Part shown: one piece after another, positions 32,916-41,558 of the stretch
Layout: the number at the start of each line of letters is the position of its first letter
Numbering within the stretch: the stretch's first letter is position 1
Origin: Runella rosea
GTDB lineage: Bacteria > Bacteroidota > Bacteroidia > Cytophagales > Spirosomataceae
Assembly: GCF_003325355.1 (NCBI RefSeq)
Contig: NZ_CP030850.1
Span: 3,658,001-3,722,000, forward strand
DNA: 64,000 bases
Direction of reading: 5' to 3'
Translations under genes and position numbers: made by a program
The notes under the pieces: generated by a model
Database searches by the model: none
Told to the model about the DNA's origin: nothing
The model's input: only the letters and a program-made list of their open reading frames with translations

Positions 32916-34358
32916 TTATTTATCCCACCAAACGGGCGAATTTACACTGTTGTTATTGGTTTTGGACGCAGCCGCTCTAAAATTAGCATTATTCAGCGCA
33001 TCTTCGGTCGTTGGGTAGGGCATTCTGACCGGTATCAGGTTTTGATTTAAACTGGCCGAGATGCTTTTCAGTTTCGGGAAACCCGTCCGTCGGTACTCGA
33101 TCCAGCCTTCGTAGCCGTTGATGATATTGGCCAGCCATTTTTGCGTAATGATCTGCTCTACGGGATTGGCCCCGTTCAGTTCATAGGCCGCCGGGGCGGT
33201 TTTGAGGTAAGTATCGGGCAAGGTGGCTCCCCAATAATCAAACGCCTGCGTTACGCCCGTTTCGTAGAGTTGTTTGGCATCGGCGTTGATGAAGCCTTTT
33301 TCGGCGGCTTCGGCCATCAGGAAATTAACTTCAAAACTCGTCAGAAAATTGGCTTTCAATTTTCCAGCCTCTTCGCGAAAGATCCGTCCAGCAAAGGAAT
33401 AATTTCCGACCGATATGGAAAGTTTGGACGCATCCGGCCCGTTGAGTAAGCCTTTGTAGACGTTGGCATTATTGGCCGTGGGCCGAAAGAAAATCTGCCT
33501 GCGCGGATCATTTAGTTTGGTCAATATCTCTTCGACTGTTTCCGACATGATGAAAAGGTTAAAGTCGCCAACGCGCGCGGTGGCCATGCGGAAGTTATTG
33601 GGCTGCGAAGCCGTAAATTGGTACACCGCGTTTTCGGAAGGCAACTTGATATAGTCTCCGGCGGTGTAGATCTTTGCCAGCTCAGCGGCTACATTTTCCT
33701 GCGCCGACACCCGCATCAAGTATTTGAATTTTAGTGAATTGGCCAACTTACGCCACGCCGACAGATTGCCCCCGAAAATAATATCGCCCTGCAATGCCTG
33801 CGCGCCTTTATAAGCCGTAATGATACTCACGGCTTTCGTGAGGTTGTCAATAATGCCGTCTTTGCCCAAATAAATATCCCGCTGCGCATCGTACACCGGC
33901 GCTACATTTCCTTCTTTTCCTTTCAACGACTGACTGTAAGGCACATCGCCGTACAAATCCGTCAGTACGCCCGTCAGGTACGCTTTGTAGATCAGGGCCG
34001 GCCCTTCGTACACGGCATACGCCGGATTGGAGCGGGACTTGGCGAGCAAAATTTCATTGTCGCGAAGATTTTCGTACAGAAAAGACCAGGGATTTCCGCC
34101 GTATTGCGCTTCGGTAAGGCTGTGACGGTCAAATAGATTGAAGTCAATGGCGGTGAATAATTGTCCCAGCAGATTGCCCGCTACGAAGCCTTCGTACGAC
34201 ATTTGGTCGGCGTAATCAAACAGCACTTTACGGAACAACAACTCCGGCTGCACGTCTACCGGTGCCACGGGATTGACGTTGATCTTTTCAAAATCATTGG
34301 TACAGCTTCCTAAGCCCACCAACGTGACGACCAAAAAACAGGAAATATATTTTTTCAT
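32916..34358 (-). CDS. SusD-like surface lipoprotein (SusD/RagB family, second type)
   Basis: 480 residues from the ATG at 34358, chosen because it gives a clean lipoprotein signal MKKYISCFLVVTLVGLGSC (Cys19); an in-frame ATG four codons upstream is less likely. Family features: NLLGQLFTAIDFNLFDRHSL, LTGVLTDLYGDVPYSQSLKG, FGGNLSAWRKLANSLKFKYLMRVS, FLMAEAAEKGFI and EQIITQKWLANIINGYEGWIEYRRTGFP. This is the SusD-like_2 layout. It pairs with the SusC-like receptor 36 bases upstream and is followed by the symporter gene. Confidence 0.92.
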   Translation of the reverse strand: MKKYISCFLVVTLVGLGSCTNDFEKINVNPVAPVDVQPELLFRKVLFDYADQMSYEGFVAGNLLGQLFTAIDFNLFDRHSLTEAQYGGNPWSFLYENLRDNEILLAKSRSNPAYAVYEGPALIYKAYLTGVLTDLYGDVPYSQSLKGKEGNVAPVYDAQRDIYLGKDGIIDNLTKAVSIITAYKGAQALQGDIIFGGNLSAWRKLANSLKFKYLMRVSAQENVAAELAKIYTAGDYIKLPSENAVYQFTASQPNNFRMATARVGDFNLFIMSETVEEILTKLNDPRRQIFFRPTANNANVYKGLLNGPDASKLSISVGNYSFAGRIFREEAGKLKANFLTSFEVNFLMAEAAEKGFINADAKQLYETGVTQAFDYWGATLPDTYLKTAPAAYELNGANPVEQIITQKWLANIINGYEGWIEYRRTGFPKLKSISASLNQNLIPVRMPYPTTEDALNNANFRAAASKTNNNSVNSPVWWDK

Positions 34359-34394
34359 GATTGAATGCATTTGAACAACAAAAACGCCGATGAT

Positions 34395-37300
34395 TTAGAA
34401 AGTCAAACTCAATTTAACGCCCAAACTGCGCGAGGTTGGATAACTCATATCTTCCACGCCCGACAAAAATTTTTGTCCCTGAAAGGCCGTTTGCTCGGGG
34501 TCAAAATGACGCATGTCGCTGAGGGCAAGCACATTCCGCGCTACCAATGAAACACTGATGGATTGAAGGTATTTCCCCAACACAGATGCGGGCAGTTGGT
34601 AGCCTATCTGTACTTCCCGGAGTTTGACGTACGACGCATTGTAGGTATTATTTTCTTCGTGGTTGCGGTCATAGTACTGACGATAATACGTCTCGGCCGA
34701 CACCGCCACGGTATTGGGCTGATAGACGGGGCTTTCGGCGGTTCCGGTATTCACCACACCTTTGGCCACAATGCCCGCCTCGGGACGGTCGGCAGTTTCG
34801 ATCAACTGTCCGCCCACGGCCGCCAGCGCCAGCGTGCGCGACACCAAAATCCCGCCCTGACGCCAATCGACCAGAAACGCGGCGTTGATGTTTTTGTAGG
34901 TAAAGTTGTTATTGAAACCCACCATAAAATCGGGATTGTAGTTACCCAACTTTTTCAGGGTATTATCCGCAATGTACCCACCTGTTTTGTTGATAATAAA
35001 GTCACCGTTGGCATTTTTAAGATAGCCTGTTCCCCACATATCGCCCATTCGGCCGCCTTCCTGCACCTGATACCAAACCGTTTGATTGACAATGTCATAC
35101 ACGCGATTGTAGGCCAACGTAATGGTTTTGGCTTGGTCGGGCAACGACTCCACGCGGTTGCGGTAAGCCGTAAAATTGATCAACGTATTCCATTTAAAAC
35201 GACGCTGTTGCACGGGACTAACATCTACGATTACTTCCAAGCCTTTACTCCGAATAGCGCCGCCGTTGACATTTTGCTGCACATAGCCCGACGACACCGC
35301 AATCGGCAATGAGATGATCTGATTCTTATTCAGCGAGTTAAAATAAGTTATATCCAATTTCAGGCGGTCATTGAAAAACCGTACATCAGTTCCAAATTCC
35401 ACGGAGGTGATGCTCTCAGGCTTGAGATTGGCATTGGGAATAAAATTTTGGTCACTGAAACTCGGCAACCCACCCACGGGCGTACGTGAGGTAAACGTAC
35501 CGTTGGTTTGGAACGGATTGGTATCATTGCCCACCTGCGCGTAACTCGCCCGGACTTTCAGGAAAGAAATGAGTTCGGGCAATTTGATGGCGTTGGAAAC
35601 CACAAACCCCGCCGAAACCGACGGATAGAAAAACGACGTATTGGCTACCGACGTGGCCGTAGCCAACGCACTCGACCAATCATTACGGCCCGTAATATCC
35701 ACAAACAGCATATTCTTAAAGCCAAATTTGGCAATCCCGTACAGGCTATTAATGCGTTTGTTATCGGCGTTTTGAAAGTATTCCAACGGCGATGAGGCAT
35801 TCGCCAATGAATACACGCCCGGTTGCGCCAGCGACAGGGTCTGTATCTGCTCCAAGTTGGCTTTACGGTTCATTTGATTGCCTCCCAAGGATACATCTAC
35901 TGAAAAGTCGCTGAGTGTTTTGGAATAATTCGCCAGAAAATCGGAGTTTATTTCCCGATAAAAAACGCTTTGCTCGGCATACGCTCCCGTTTTGAAACGA
36001 TTGGAACTGAACGCTCTTCTGAACGTCCGGTCTTCGTTTTGGTAATCCATACCCGTCCGTACCGTCAGCGACAGTTCTTTGGTGAAGTCGTATTTCAACG
36101 ACACATTACCAAACAACCGATCGCGGTTGAACGCGTTGCGGTTTTCGAGTAACGTAAAATAAGGGTTGTCAAAAAACGTGTAGTTGTACGAATATTGTTG
36201 CACATTTTCCAATCCCGGCTGCCAGTAATCTTTCAATGAATTTATATCCGTAGACCTTCCCAACCACCCAACCATAGCGTAGTTGGTGTTTTCGGAGCCG
36301 TATTTGGTCGCAGGACGGTTGTTGCTGCTGGTATTCACGTAATTGAGGGTCGACAGAATTTTCAGCGACGAAGTCGGGCTGAAGGTAAAAGCCGCCGAAA
36401 CGGTTTTGCGCTTCAGATCTACGCCCGGAATGATGGATTGGCTGGCTAAATCAGTTAATGAGAGGCGCGCATTGTTTTTATCATTTCCTGCCGTAAAGGC
36501 CAGATTATTGATGCGTGTATAGCCTGTTTGATAAAAATCTTTGACGTTGTTGGGGTGAGAAACAAACGGCGTCGGCGTAATGGGTTGCCCGCCGTGAATC
36601 GCCAAATCACCCCCGCGCACCACACGTCCATCGGGCAAGGTAACGGGGCTGTCAAACTGCGGAATCAAAAGTCCGGCGTCGAGTTTCGGGCCGTAACTGT
36701 ACGTAATATTATCATTGACACCACCGCCGAGTCCGTCTTTGAACGCAAATTTGCCACTGTTGCCCACGCCATACCCATTTTGAAAAACAGGCAGTTTGAA
36801 GGCCGTTTCGGCATAGTTGGTCGAGTTGAACGACACGCCGATACCTTTCTGAGCTCCTCCCGTTTTGGTTTTGATGATAATGACCCCGTTGGACGCCCGC
36901 GTTCCGTACAGAGCGGCGGCGGCCGGGCCTTTGAGCACCGTTACTTTATCAATATCATCGGGGTTGATGTCCATCGCACCGTTTCCAAAATCCACTTCCT
37001 GAAAGCCGGCAGCATCGTCATTGACGTTATTTACGATGGTGTTATTGTTAATGGGAATCCCGTCCACCACAAACAAAGGGTTGGCATTGGTAAACGAAGA
37101 CTCGCCCCGAATGGTGATCTTGGTCGAAGAGCCCACGCCTGTGGTTCCGGCAGTAATGTTGACCCCCGCCACCCGTCCGGCCAAGTTATCCAGAAAATTG
37201 GTGGATTTGACCTTGCTGATTTCCCGGGCATCCACTTGTTGCACCGCAAAACCCAAGTTCTTCGATTCACGCTCCACGCCCAAGGCAGTGATGATGACCT

Positions 37301-37634
37301 CGTCTAATAATTTACCTGCTTTCAGATAAACCGTCACGTTGGTTTTGTTGACGACGCTCACTTCTGTGGTCTGAAAACCCACAAAGGAAATTTTCACTTT
37401 CTGGTTGCTTTCCGAAATAAGCAACGTAAAAACACCATTAATATCGGTTATTACCCCCTCATTTGGCCCCACATTGACGGATGCACCGACCAATGGTTGA
37501 GCAGTTTCGGCATCTAAAACCGTCCCTGTCAATTTTTTGAGATTTTGAGCCATAACAGTGTATGAACCTACGCAAAACAGCAGCACTAACAGGCTAAAAA
37601 TTTGAATGGGTTTTCGTAAGTACAATAGCTTCAT
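34395..37634 (-). CDS. SusC/RagA-like TonB-dependent outer membrane receptor
   Basis: 1079 residues. The signal peptide ends at about VMAQ (30). A carboxypeptidase D-like repeat (~36-110, LTGTVLDAETAQPLVGASV) and a plug domain with TIRGESS, PLFVVDGIPINN and AAALYGTRASNGVIIIKTKTG follow, then the barrel ending GVKLSLTF. First gene of the four-gene operon SusC-SusD-SSS-phosphoesterase. It belongs to a different subgroup than the SusC at 8373 (the plug is longer and the barrel differs in sequence throughout), so the ligands probably differ. The 176-base upstream gap is shared with the divergent fatty acid hydroxylase gene. Confidence 0.95.
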   Translation of the reverse strand: MKLLYLRKPIQIFSLLVLLFCVGSYTVMAQNLKKLTGTVLDAETAQPLVGASVNVGPNEGVITDINGVFTLLISESNQKVKISFVGFQTTEVSVVNKTNVTVYLKAGKLLDEVIITALGVERESKNLGFAVQQVDAREISKVKSTNFLDNLAGRVAGVNITAGTTGVGSSTKITIRGESSFTNANPLFVVDGIPINNNTIVNNVNDDAAGFQEVDFGNGAMDINPDDIDKVTVLKGPAAAALYGTRASNGVIIIKTKTGGAQKGIGVSFNSTNYAETAFKLPVFQNGYGVGNSGKFAFKDGLGGGVNDNITYSYGPKLDAGLLIPQFDSPVTLPDGRVVRGGDLAIHGGQPITPTPFVSHPNNVKDFYQTGYTRINNLAFTAGNDKNNARLSLTDLASQSIIPGVDLKRKTVSAAFTFSPTSSLKILSTLNYVNTSSNNRPATKYGSENTNYAMVGWLGRSTDINSLKDYWQPGLENVQQYSYNYTFFDNPYFTLLENRNAFNRDRLFGNVSLKYDFTKELSLTVRTGMDYQNEDRTFRRAFSSNRFKTGAYAEQSVFYREINSDFLANYSKTLSDFSVDVSLGGNQMNRKANLEQIQTLSLAQPGVYSLANASSPLEYFQNADNKRINSLYGIAKFGFKNMLFVDITGRNDWSSALATATSVANTSFFYPSVSAGFVVSNAIKLPELISFLKVRASYAQVGNDTNPFQTNGTFTSRTPVGGLPSFSDQNFIPNANLKPESITSVEFGTDVRFFNDRLKLDITYFNSLNKNQIISLPIAVSSGYVQQNVNGGAIRSKGLEVIVDVSPVQQRRFKWNTLINFTAYRNRVESLPDQAKTITLAYNRVYDIVNQTVWYQVQEGGRMGDMWGTGYLKNANGDFIINKTGGYIADNTLKKLGNYNPDFMVGFNNNFTYKNINAAFLVDWRQGGILVSRTLALAAVGGQLIETADRPEAGIVAKGVVNTGTAESPVYQPNTVAVSAETYYRQYYDRNHEENNTYNASYVKLREVQIGYQLPASVLGKYLQSISVSLVARNVLALSDMRHFDPEQTAFQGQKFLSGVEDMSYPTSRSLGVKLSLTF

Positions 37635-37755
37635 CGTGAAAAAATATACGTTTTAATAATATACGGTAAAACACTATAAAGAGTTTTGACTTTTGTGTAC
37701 TAAGGTATTTATCCATGAATAGCACAACCAATTACCGATAAAATTAAATTATTTT

Positions 37756-37763
37756 TACCTTTG
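37756..37763 (+). promoter_or_regulatory. Bacteroidota-type -7 promoter box
   Basis: TACCTTTG matches TAnnTTTG exactly, 47 bases before the fatty acid hydroxylase ATG. Confidence 0.5.
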
Positions 37764-37810
37764 TGTTGTACAAAATAGTATGCTTGCATAAGACCTGTTG
37801 AAATTAACCA

Positions 37811-39094
37811 ATGGAAACCTACGGAAAAATTCTGCTCATAGCCATGCCCATCTTTTTGGGATTGGTCTTACTGGAAAAACTCTACGGCTGGGCGGTCAAA
37901 AAACAGCCTTTTCGTACCATGGATATGCTTTCGAGCATGAGTTCTGGCTATACTAATATCATCAAGGATGTGTTGGGACTGAGTGTTTCTATCTTAACTT
38001 ATGGTTGGATGGTCGAACACTGGGCCATTTATACCATTCAATCCACCATTGCCACCTACGCCGTGGCGTTCATCGCGCTTGATTTTTCGGGCTATTGGGT
38101 CCACCGCATGAGTCATGAAATCAACTTTTTTTGGAACAAACACGCCATCCATCACAGCAGCGAAGAGTTTGATCTGGCCTGTGCACTTCGGCAGAGCATC
38201 TCGTCGTTTGTCAGTTTGTTTACCATTTTCCTGCTTCCGGCTGCGTTATTAGGCGTTTCGTCCACGGTCATTGCCGTAGTAGCTCCTTTGCATCTTTTTG
38301 CCCAATTCTGGTATCATACCATTTACATTGGCAAAATGGGGATTTTAGAACACATCATCGTAACGCCTTCGCACCACCGCGTGCATCATGCCATCAATCC
38401 CGAATATTTGGATAAAAACCATGGGCAAATCTTTATCATTTGGGATAAACTTTTTGGGACATTTCAGGAAGAACTTCCTCACGTTCCACCTGTTTACGGC
38501 ATTACGCGACCCGCCCAAACGTGGAATCCTATTAAAATCAATTTCCAACATTTGTGGCTACTCATTCGAGATGCTTATCGTACAAAGAGCTGGCGCGATA
38601 AACTGCGCATTTGGTTTATGCCCACAGGCTGGCGTCCAGCCGATGTAGAAGAAAAGTATCCCGTTTCTAAAATTGATGATCCCTACCATTTTGAAAAATA
38701 CGCCACCAAAGCCTCCACTGCACTTTTGGTTTGGACGTGGTTTCAGTTTTTATTTACGTTTGCCCTCATCAATTATTTCTTTTTGAACATTGCCAAAATA
38801 GGCACGCCCAATATTTTTGTATACGGCGGCTTTATCTTCCTGAGCGTGTTTGCGTATACCGAACTCATGGACCGTAACCCCTACGCCTTAGCGTGGGAAG
38901 GGCTCAAAAACAGCATCGGGCTTTGGCTAATCTACTCAACTGATTGGTTTGGCATCGGTCAGTCACTGCCGTGGATTACGCTCGTGCTCAGTACGTATTT
39001 TGTTCTTGCTACCCTTACTACTGGGCTGTTTGTTTGGTTTGACATTCGCAAAGATTCCGCTCCTCAACCTGAAAAAAAATGGGCAACTGCCTGA
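37811..39094 (+). CDS. Fatty acid hydroxylase / sterol desaturase superfamily membrane enzyme
   Basis: 427 residues with several membrane helices. The di-iron histidine clusters are present: HRMSHE, HAIHHSSEEFD and, after a helix pair, HHRVHHAINPEYLDKNHGQ. The spacing resembles alkylglycerol monooxygenase-like members. The ~120 C-terminal residues add four more hydrophobic helices, longer than minimal family members. It hydroxylates or cleaves a lipid substrate in the membrane using oxygen and iron. Monocistronic as far as can be seen, with its own promoter box. Substrate not assignable. Confidence 0.88.
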   Translation: METYGKILLIAMPIFLGLVLLEKLYGWAVKKQPFRTMDMLSSMSSGYTNIIKDVLGLSVSILTYGWMVEHWAIYTIQSTIATYAVAFIALDFSGYWVHRMSHEINFFWNKHAIHHSSEEFDLACALRQSISSFVSLFTIFLLPAALLGVSSTVIAVVAPLHLFAQFWYHTIYIGKMGILEHIIVTPSHHRVHHAINPEYLDKNHGQIFIIWDKLFGTFQEELPHVPPVYGITRPAQTWNPIKINFQHLWLLIRDAYRTKSWRDKLRIWFMPTGWRPADVEEKYPVSKIDDPYHFEKYATKASTALLVWTWFQFLFTFALINYFFLNIAKIGTPNIFVYGGFIFLSVFAYTELMDRNPYALAWEGLKNSIGLWLIYSTDWFGIGQSLPWITLVLSTYFVLATLTTGLFVWFDIRKDSAPQPEKKWATA

Positions 39095-39202
39095 TAATCT
39101 TTGGCCCGGGCATGATTTTTTGGTGAACTGATTAGTAAAACCGCTTGTTGTTATCAGTTCACTAATCGGTTTGCCTCACTTTGCGGCAAATACTTTACAA
39201 TT

Positions 39203-39976
39203 ATGAATCGTTTACGGGTTGAAAATTCGGGGTTTGTTCCCTACCGATATATATGCCTTTTAGAAATTTTTCGCGTCGACTTTGAAGGAAACCCTCTGCC
39301 TTACGTCAGTCGCTCGACGGGCTTTTTGGTTGACAAAAATGTCATTGTTACGGCGGGACATTCACTGAATCAAACAGAATCGCGCATCAGTCATTTTAAG
39401 GTGTATCCTTTCATCAATGCGGTATTACCACCGCATATCTATTGGGTAGACATTCCCCCTTTCACGTTTAAAATCCACTCAATTCCTGACTATAAAAACC
39501 CCAACTGTTACGTTAAAGACGATTTTGGCGTCATACTGCTTGATACTGACGCCGTTTATCAGCAGATGGGAGGGCACTTTGATTGGAACGAAAACTACTT
39601 GGTAGCCGAAAACTTAACCGAAAACAGCCCCATTCACATCGCAGGCTATCCCATCGACAAGGCTGATTTTGAGATGTGGCGAGAAGAAGGCCGAGTTATT
39701 GAGGTTACGAAACACTGTCTTATCCATTCATTTACCACTACCCAACGAAACAGCGGCTCACCGATATGGATTGAGCACCAAGGCAGATTCATGGTCGTTG
39801 GTATTCACGTATCGGGCAACGCCGCCTCCTGCGGATACCGGCCCGAAAACCGTAAATTCGGAAGCGCCGTGTTGCTCACAAAGCACGTATATGATACTAT
39901 TTCGGGATGGATAACGTCTCGCAATCAAACTTTTTCGCAGCAGTCTTTTAAACACTCTTCGTACACATTTGGTTAA
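39203..39976 (+). CDS. Trypsin-like serine protease (V8/S1 type), no signal peptide
   Basis: 257 residues. The catalytic triad is visible in order: His in VIVTAGHSL (~53), Asp in YVKDDFGVILL (~110) and Ser in TQRNSGSPIWI (~188). GIHVSGN follows as the usual strand lining the pocket. It resembles glutamyl endopeptidase/V8-like peptidases. No signal peptide, propeptide or membrane helix is apparent, which is unusual for this fold; the true start may be further upstream or the enzyme may be cytoplasmic. The next gene (SDR) starts 21 bases after its stop, so they may be co-transcribed. Confidence 0.85.
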   Translation: MNRLRVENSGFVPYRYICLLEIFRVDFEGNPLPYVSRSTGFLVDKNVIVTAGHSLNQTESRISHFKVYPFINAVLPPHIYWVDIPPFTFKIHSIPDYKNPNCYVKDDFGVILLDTDAVYQQMGGHFDWNENYLVAENLTENSPIHIAGYPIDKADFEMWREEGRVIEVTKHCLIHSFTTTQRNSGSPIWIEHQGRFMVVGIHVSGNAASCGYRPENRKFGSAVLLTKHVYDTISGWITSRNQTFSQQSFKHSSYTFG

Positions 39977-39997
39977 AATGACAAACGTAAACTTACT

Positions 39998-40702
39998 ATG
40001 TCATTTCAGGGAAAGAATATTTTGATTGTCGGGGCAAGTTCAGGCATTGGATACGCGCTTGCCAAAACATTGGAAACCGAAGGAGCGGTGCTTTTTACCG
40101 CTTCGCGAACAGCCCCCGAAAATCTAAAAAGTCAACACATTACTTGGGACGTAACCCAACCAGCCACGGGTATTTTTGATGTCTTGCCAGATATACTCCA
40201 CGGCATTGTGTATGCTCCGGGCACGATTTCGCTCAAGCCCTTTCAACGCTTTTCGACTGCCGATTTTCAAGCCGATTTCCAAATCAATGTGTTGGGAGCA
40301 GTGGCTGTTTTGCAAGCCAATTTGGGCCGATTACGTAAAGCAAACGGCGCATCTATTGTGCTTTTCAGCACGGTAGCAGTACAGACAGGTATGGGATTTC
40401 ACGCATCAATCGCTACCTCCAAAGGGGCCCTTGAAGGGCTCACACGTTCGTTAGCGGCAGAATTTGCAACGGCCAAAATTCGCTGCAATGCCTTAGCTCC
40501 TTCACTTACCGATACGCCTTTGGCGAGTAGTTTGCTTTCGAGCGATGAAAAACGGGAAGCTTCGGCCAAGCGGCATCCACTCGGACGCGTTGGCACCCCT
40601 GACGACATCGCATCGGCCGCTAAGTGGCTGCTTTCTGACGAATCAAGCTGGGTAACGGGGCAGATAATTGGCGTAGACGGAGGCATCGGGAAGTTGAAAT
40701 AA
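39998..40702 (+). CDS. Short-chain dehydrogenase/reductase with substituted catalytic tyrosine
   Basis: 234 residues. A classical SDR by fold: cofactor loop GASSGIGYALA (10-20), a proximal VYAPG (NAG-like), a catalytic-region Ser in VLFSTVAVQTG and Lys in IATSKGALEGLTRSLAAE. The residue four before the Lys, where Tyr is expected (YxxxK), is Ile. The C-terminal RHPLGRVGTPDDIASAAKWLLSDESSWVTGQIIGVDGG is typical. Such members either use another residue or are non-catalytic; I believe a Bacteroidota subgroup shares this change, but cannot confirm it. A hairpin terminator covers its stop. Confidence 0.88.
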   Translation: MSFQGKNILIVGASSGIGYALAKTLETEGAVLFTASRTAPENLKSQHITWDVTQPATGIFDVLPDILHGIVYAPGTISLKPFQRFSTADFQADFQINVLGAVAVLQANLGRLRKANGASIVLFSTVAVQTGMGFHASIATSKGALEGLTRSLAAEFATAKIRCNALAPSLTDTPLASSLLSSDEKREASAKRHPLGRVGTPDDIASAAKWLLSDESSWVTGQIIGVDGGIGKLK

Positions 40703-40721
40703 CTCCCCGATGTTATTTTTA
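40684..40721 (+). terminator. Terminator at the end of the SDR gene
   Basis: Arms CATCGGG-A-AGTT and AACT-C-CCCGATG around GAAAT, followed by TTATTTTTA. The left arm lies within the last codons of the SDR gene. It may also serve the convergent lolA-like gene. Confidence 0.65.
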
Positions 40722-40747
40722 TAAGAAGTAATTTTGACTTTAGATAC

Positions 40748-41377
40748 TTATCGAAGATCAATTACCTCGACCCCTTTGAATTGGGTAGGGTCAAAAGCGA
40801 AGAATTTATCTTCCACCTTTACATTGGGCGTAAGCTTATCTACTTTGAACGTCAGGCGCTGTCCACTACGCTGGATTACTTTCCAACTTCTGACAGATTT
40901 GTCTTTTTTGTCCACTTTAATTTGAACTTTAGACACCTTGCTTTCTTTCTTCTCGGGCGAGAGTTCTACTACTTCATACACGCGTCCGCTTTCGGTGACT
41001 TCTTCAATAAACACGTATTTGTAGCCTTTTTTGTAGATGGTATATACTTTTGTAGGGTCAATGTCACCTACTTCTTTGGGGTCGTAGGTATTAATAGTCG
41101 CTTCGTTGCTCTCTTTGATGTAGGTGGTCATCACCTTTCCGTCATTGAAAATTTCTTGGCCAGCCATTTTCAACCGAAACTTCGTTCCTTTTACGGTCGC
41201 GTCTCCTTTCAGGGTTTCTTTGGAGGCTTCATTGGTATACGTGAAGGCAACCTTGAACGAGGTCATTGTTTTGTACTTATTGCTCATCGCGTCTAAAATA
41301 GCGGTGGCGCGTTTGTCATTTTGGGCTTGGAGGAGCGTAGTCGCAAAAAGCGATGCTATAACCAAAAATTTTCTCAT
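40748..41377 (-). CDS. lolA: LolA-like outer-membrane lipoprotein carrier protein
   Basis: 209 residues with a cleavable signal peptide (MRKFLVIASLFATTLLQAQ). The mature part has the LolA half-barrel pattern: LDAMSNKYKTMTSFKVAFTYTNEASKE near 30-55, GTKFRLKMAGQEIFNDGKVMTTYIKESNEATINTYDP, and a C-terminal VKLTP/EDKFFAFDP segment. LolA chaperones lipoproteins across the periplasm to the outer membrane. It follows ftsK on the same strand with a ~180-base gap, a neighbourhood common in Bacteroidota. No lolB is present, as usual in this phylum. Confidence 0.88.
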   Translation of the reverse strand: MRKFLVIASLFATTLLQAQNDKRATAILDAMSNKYKTMTSFKVAFTYTNEASKETLKGDATVKGTKFRLKMAGQEIFNDGKVMTTYIKESNEATINTYDPKEVGDIDPTKVYTIYKKGYKYVFIEEVTESGRVYEVVELSPEKKESKVSKVQIKVDKKDKSVRSWKVIQRSGQRLTFKVDKLTPNVKVEDKFFAFDPTQFKGVEVIDLR

Positions 41378-41558
41378 TGTCGTAGGTTTAATTGCTCTTT
41401 TTAGACAGTTTTTCCGTTTGAAGGTTTAAAAACTGTACCGTATTAACGAAATATACGTTGCAAAGTTACCACAAGTCCGTTAACAAGCGACAAAACCTTT
41501 ACAAACAGCTACGTGGCGTTCGATGAAATCGTCAAAAGCAGGCTTATTCTTTCGTTAA

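Noticed and set aside
34358-34370. Upstream ATG for the second SusD-like gene
   Set aside because: Starting at 34358 yields a cleaner lipoprotein signal peptide; four extra residues add nothing.
34563-37307. Open frames opposite the second SusC gene
   Set aside because: Antisense to a clear TonB-dependent receptor; no start signals or family features.
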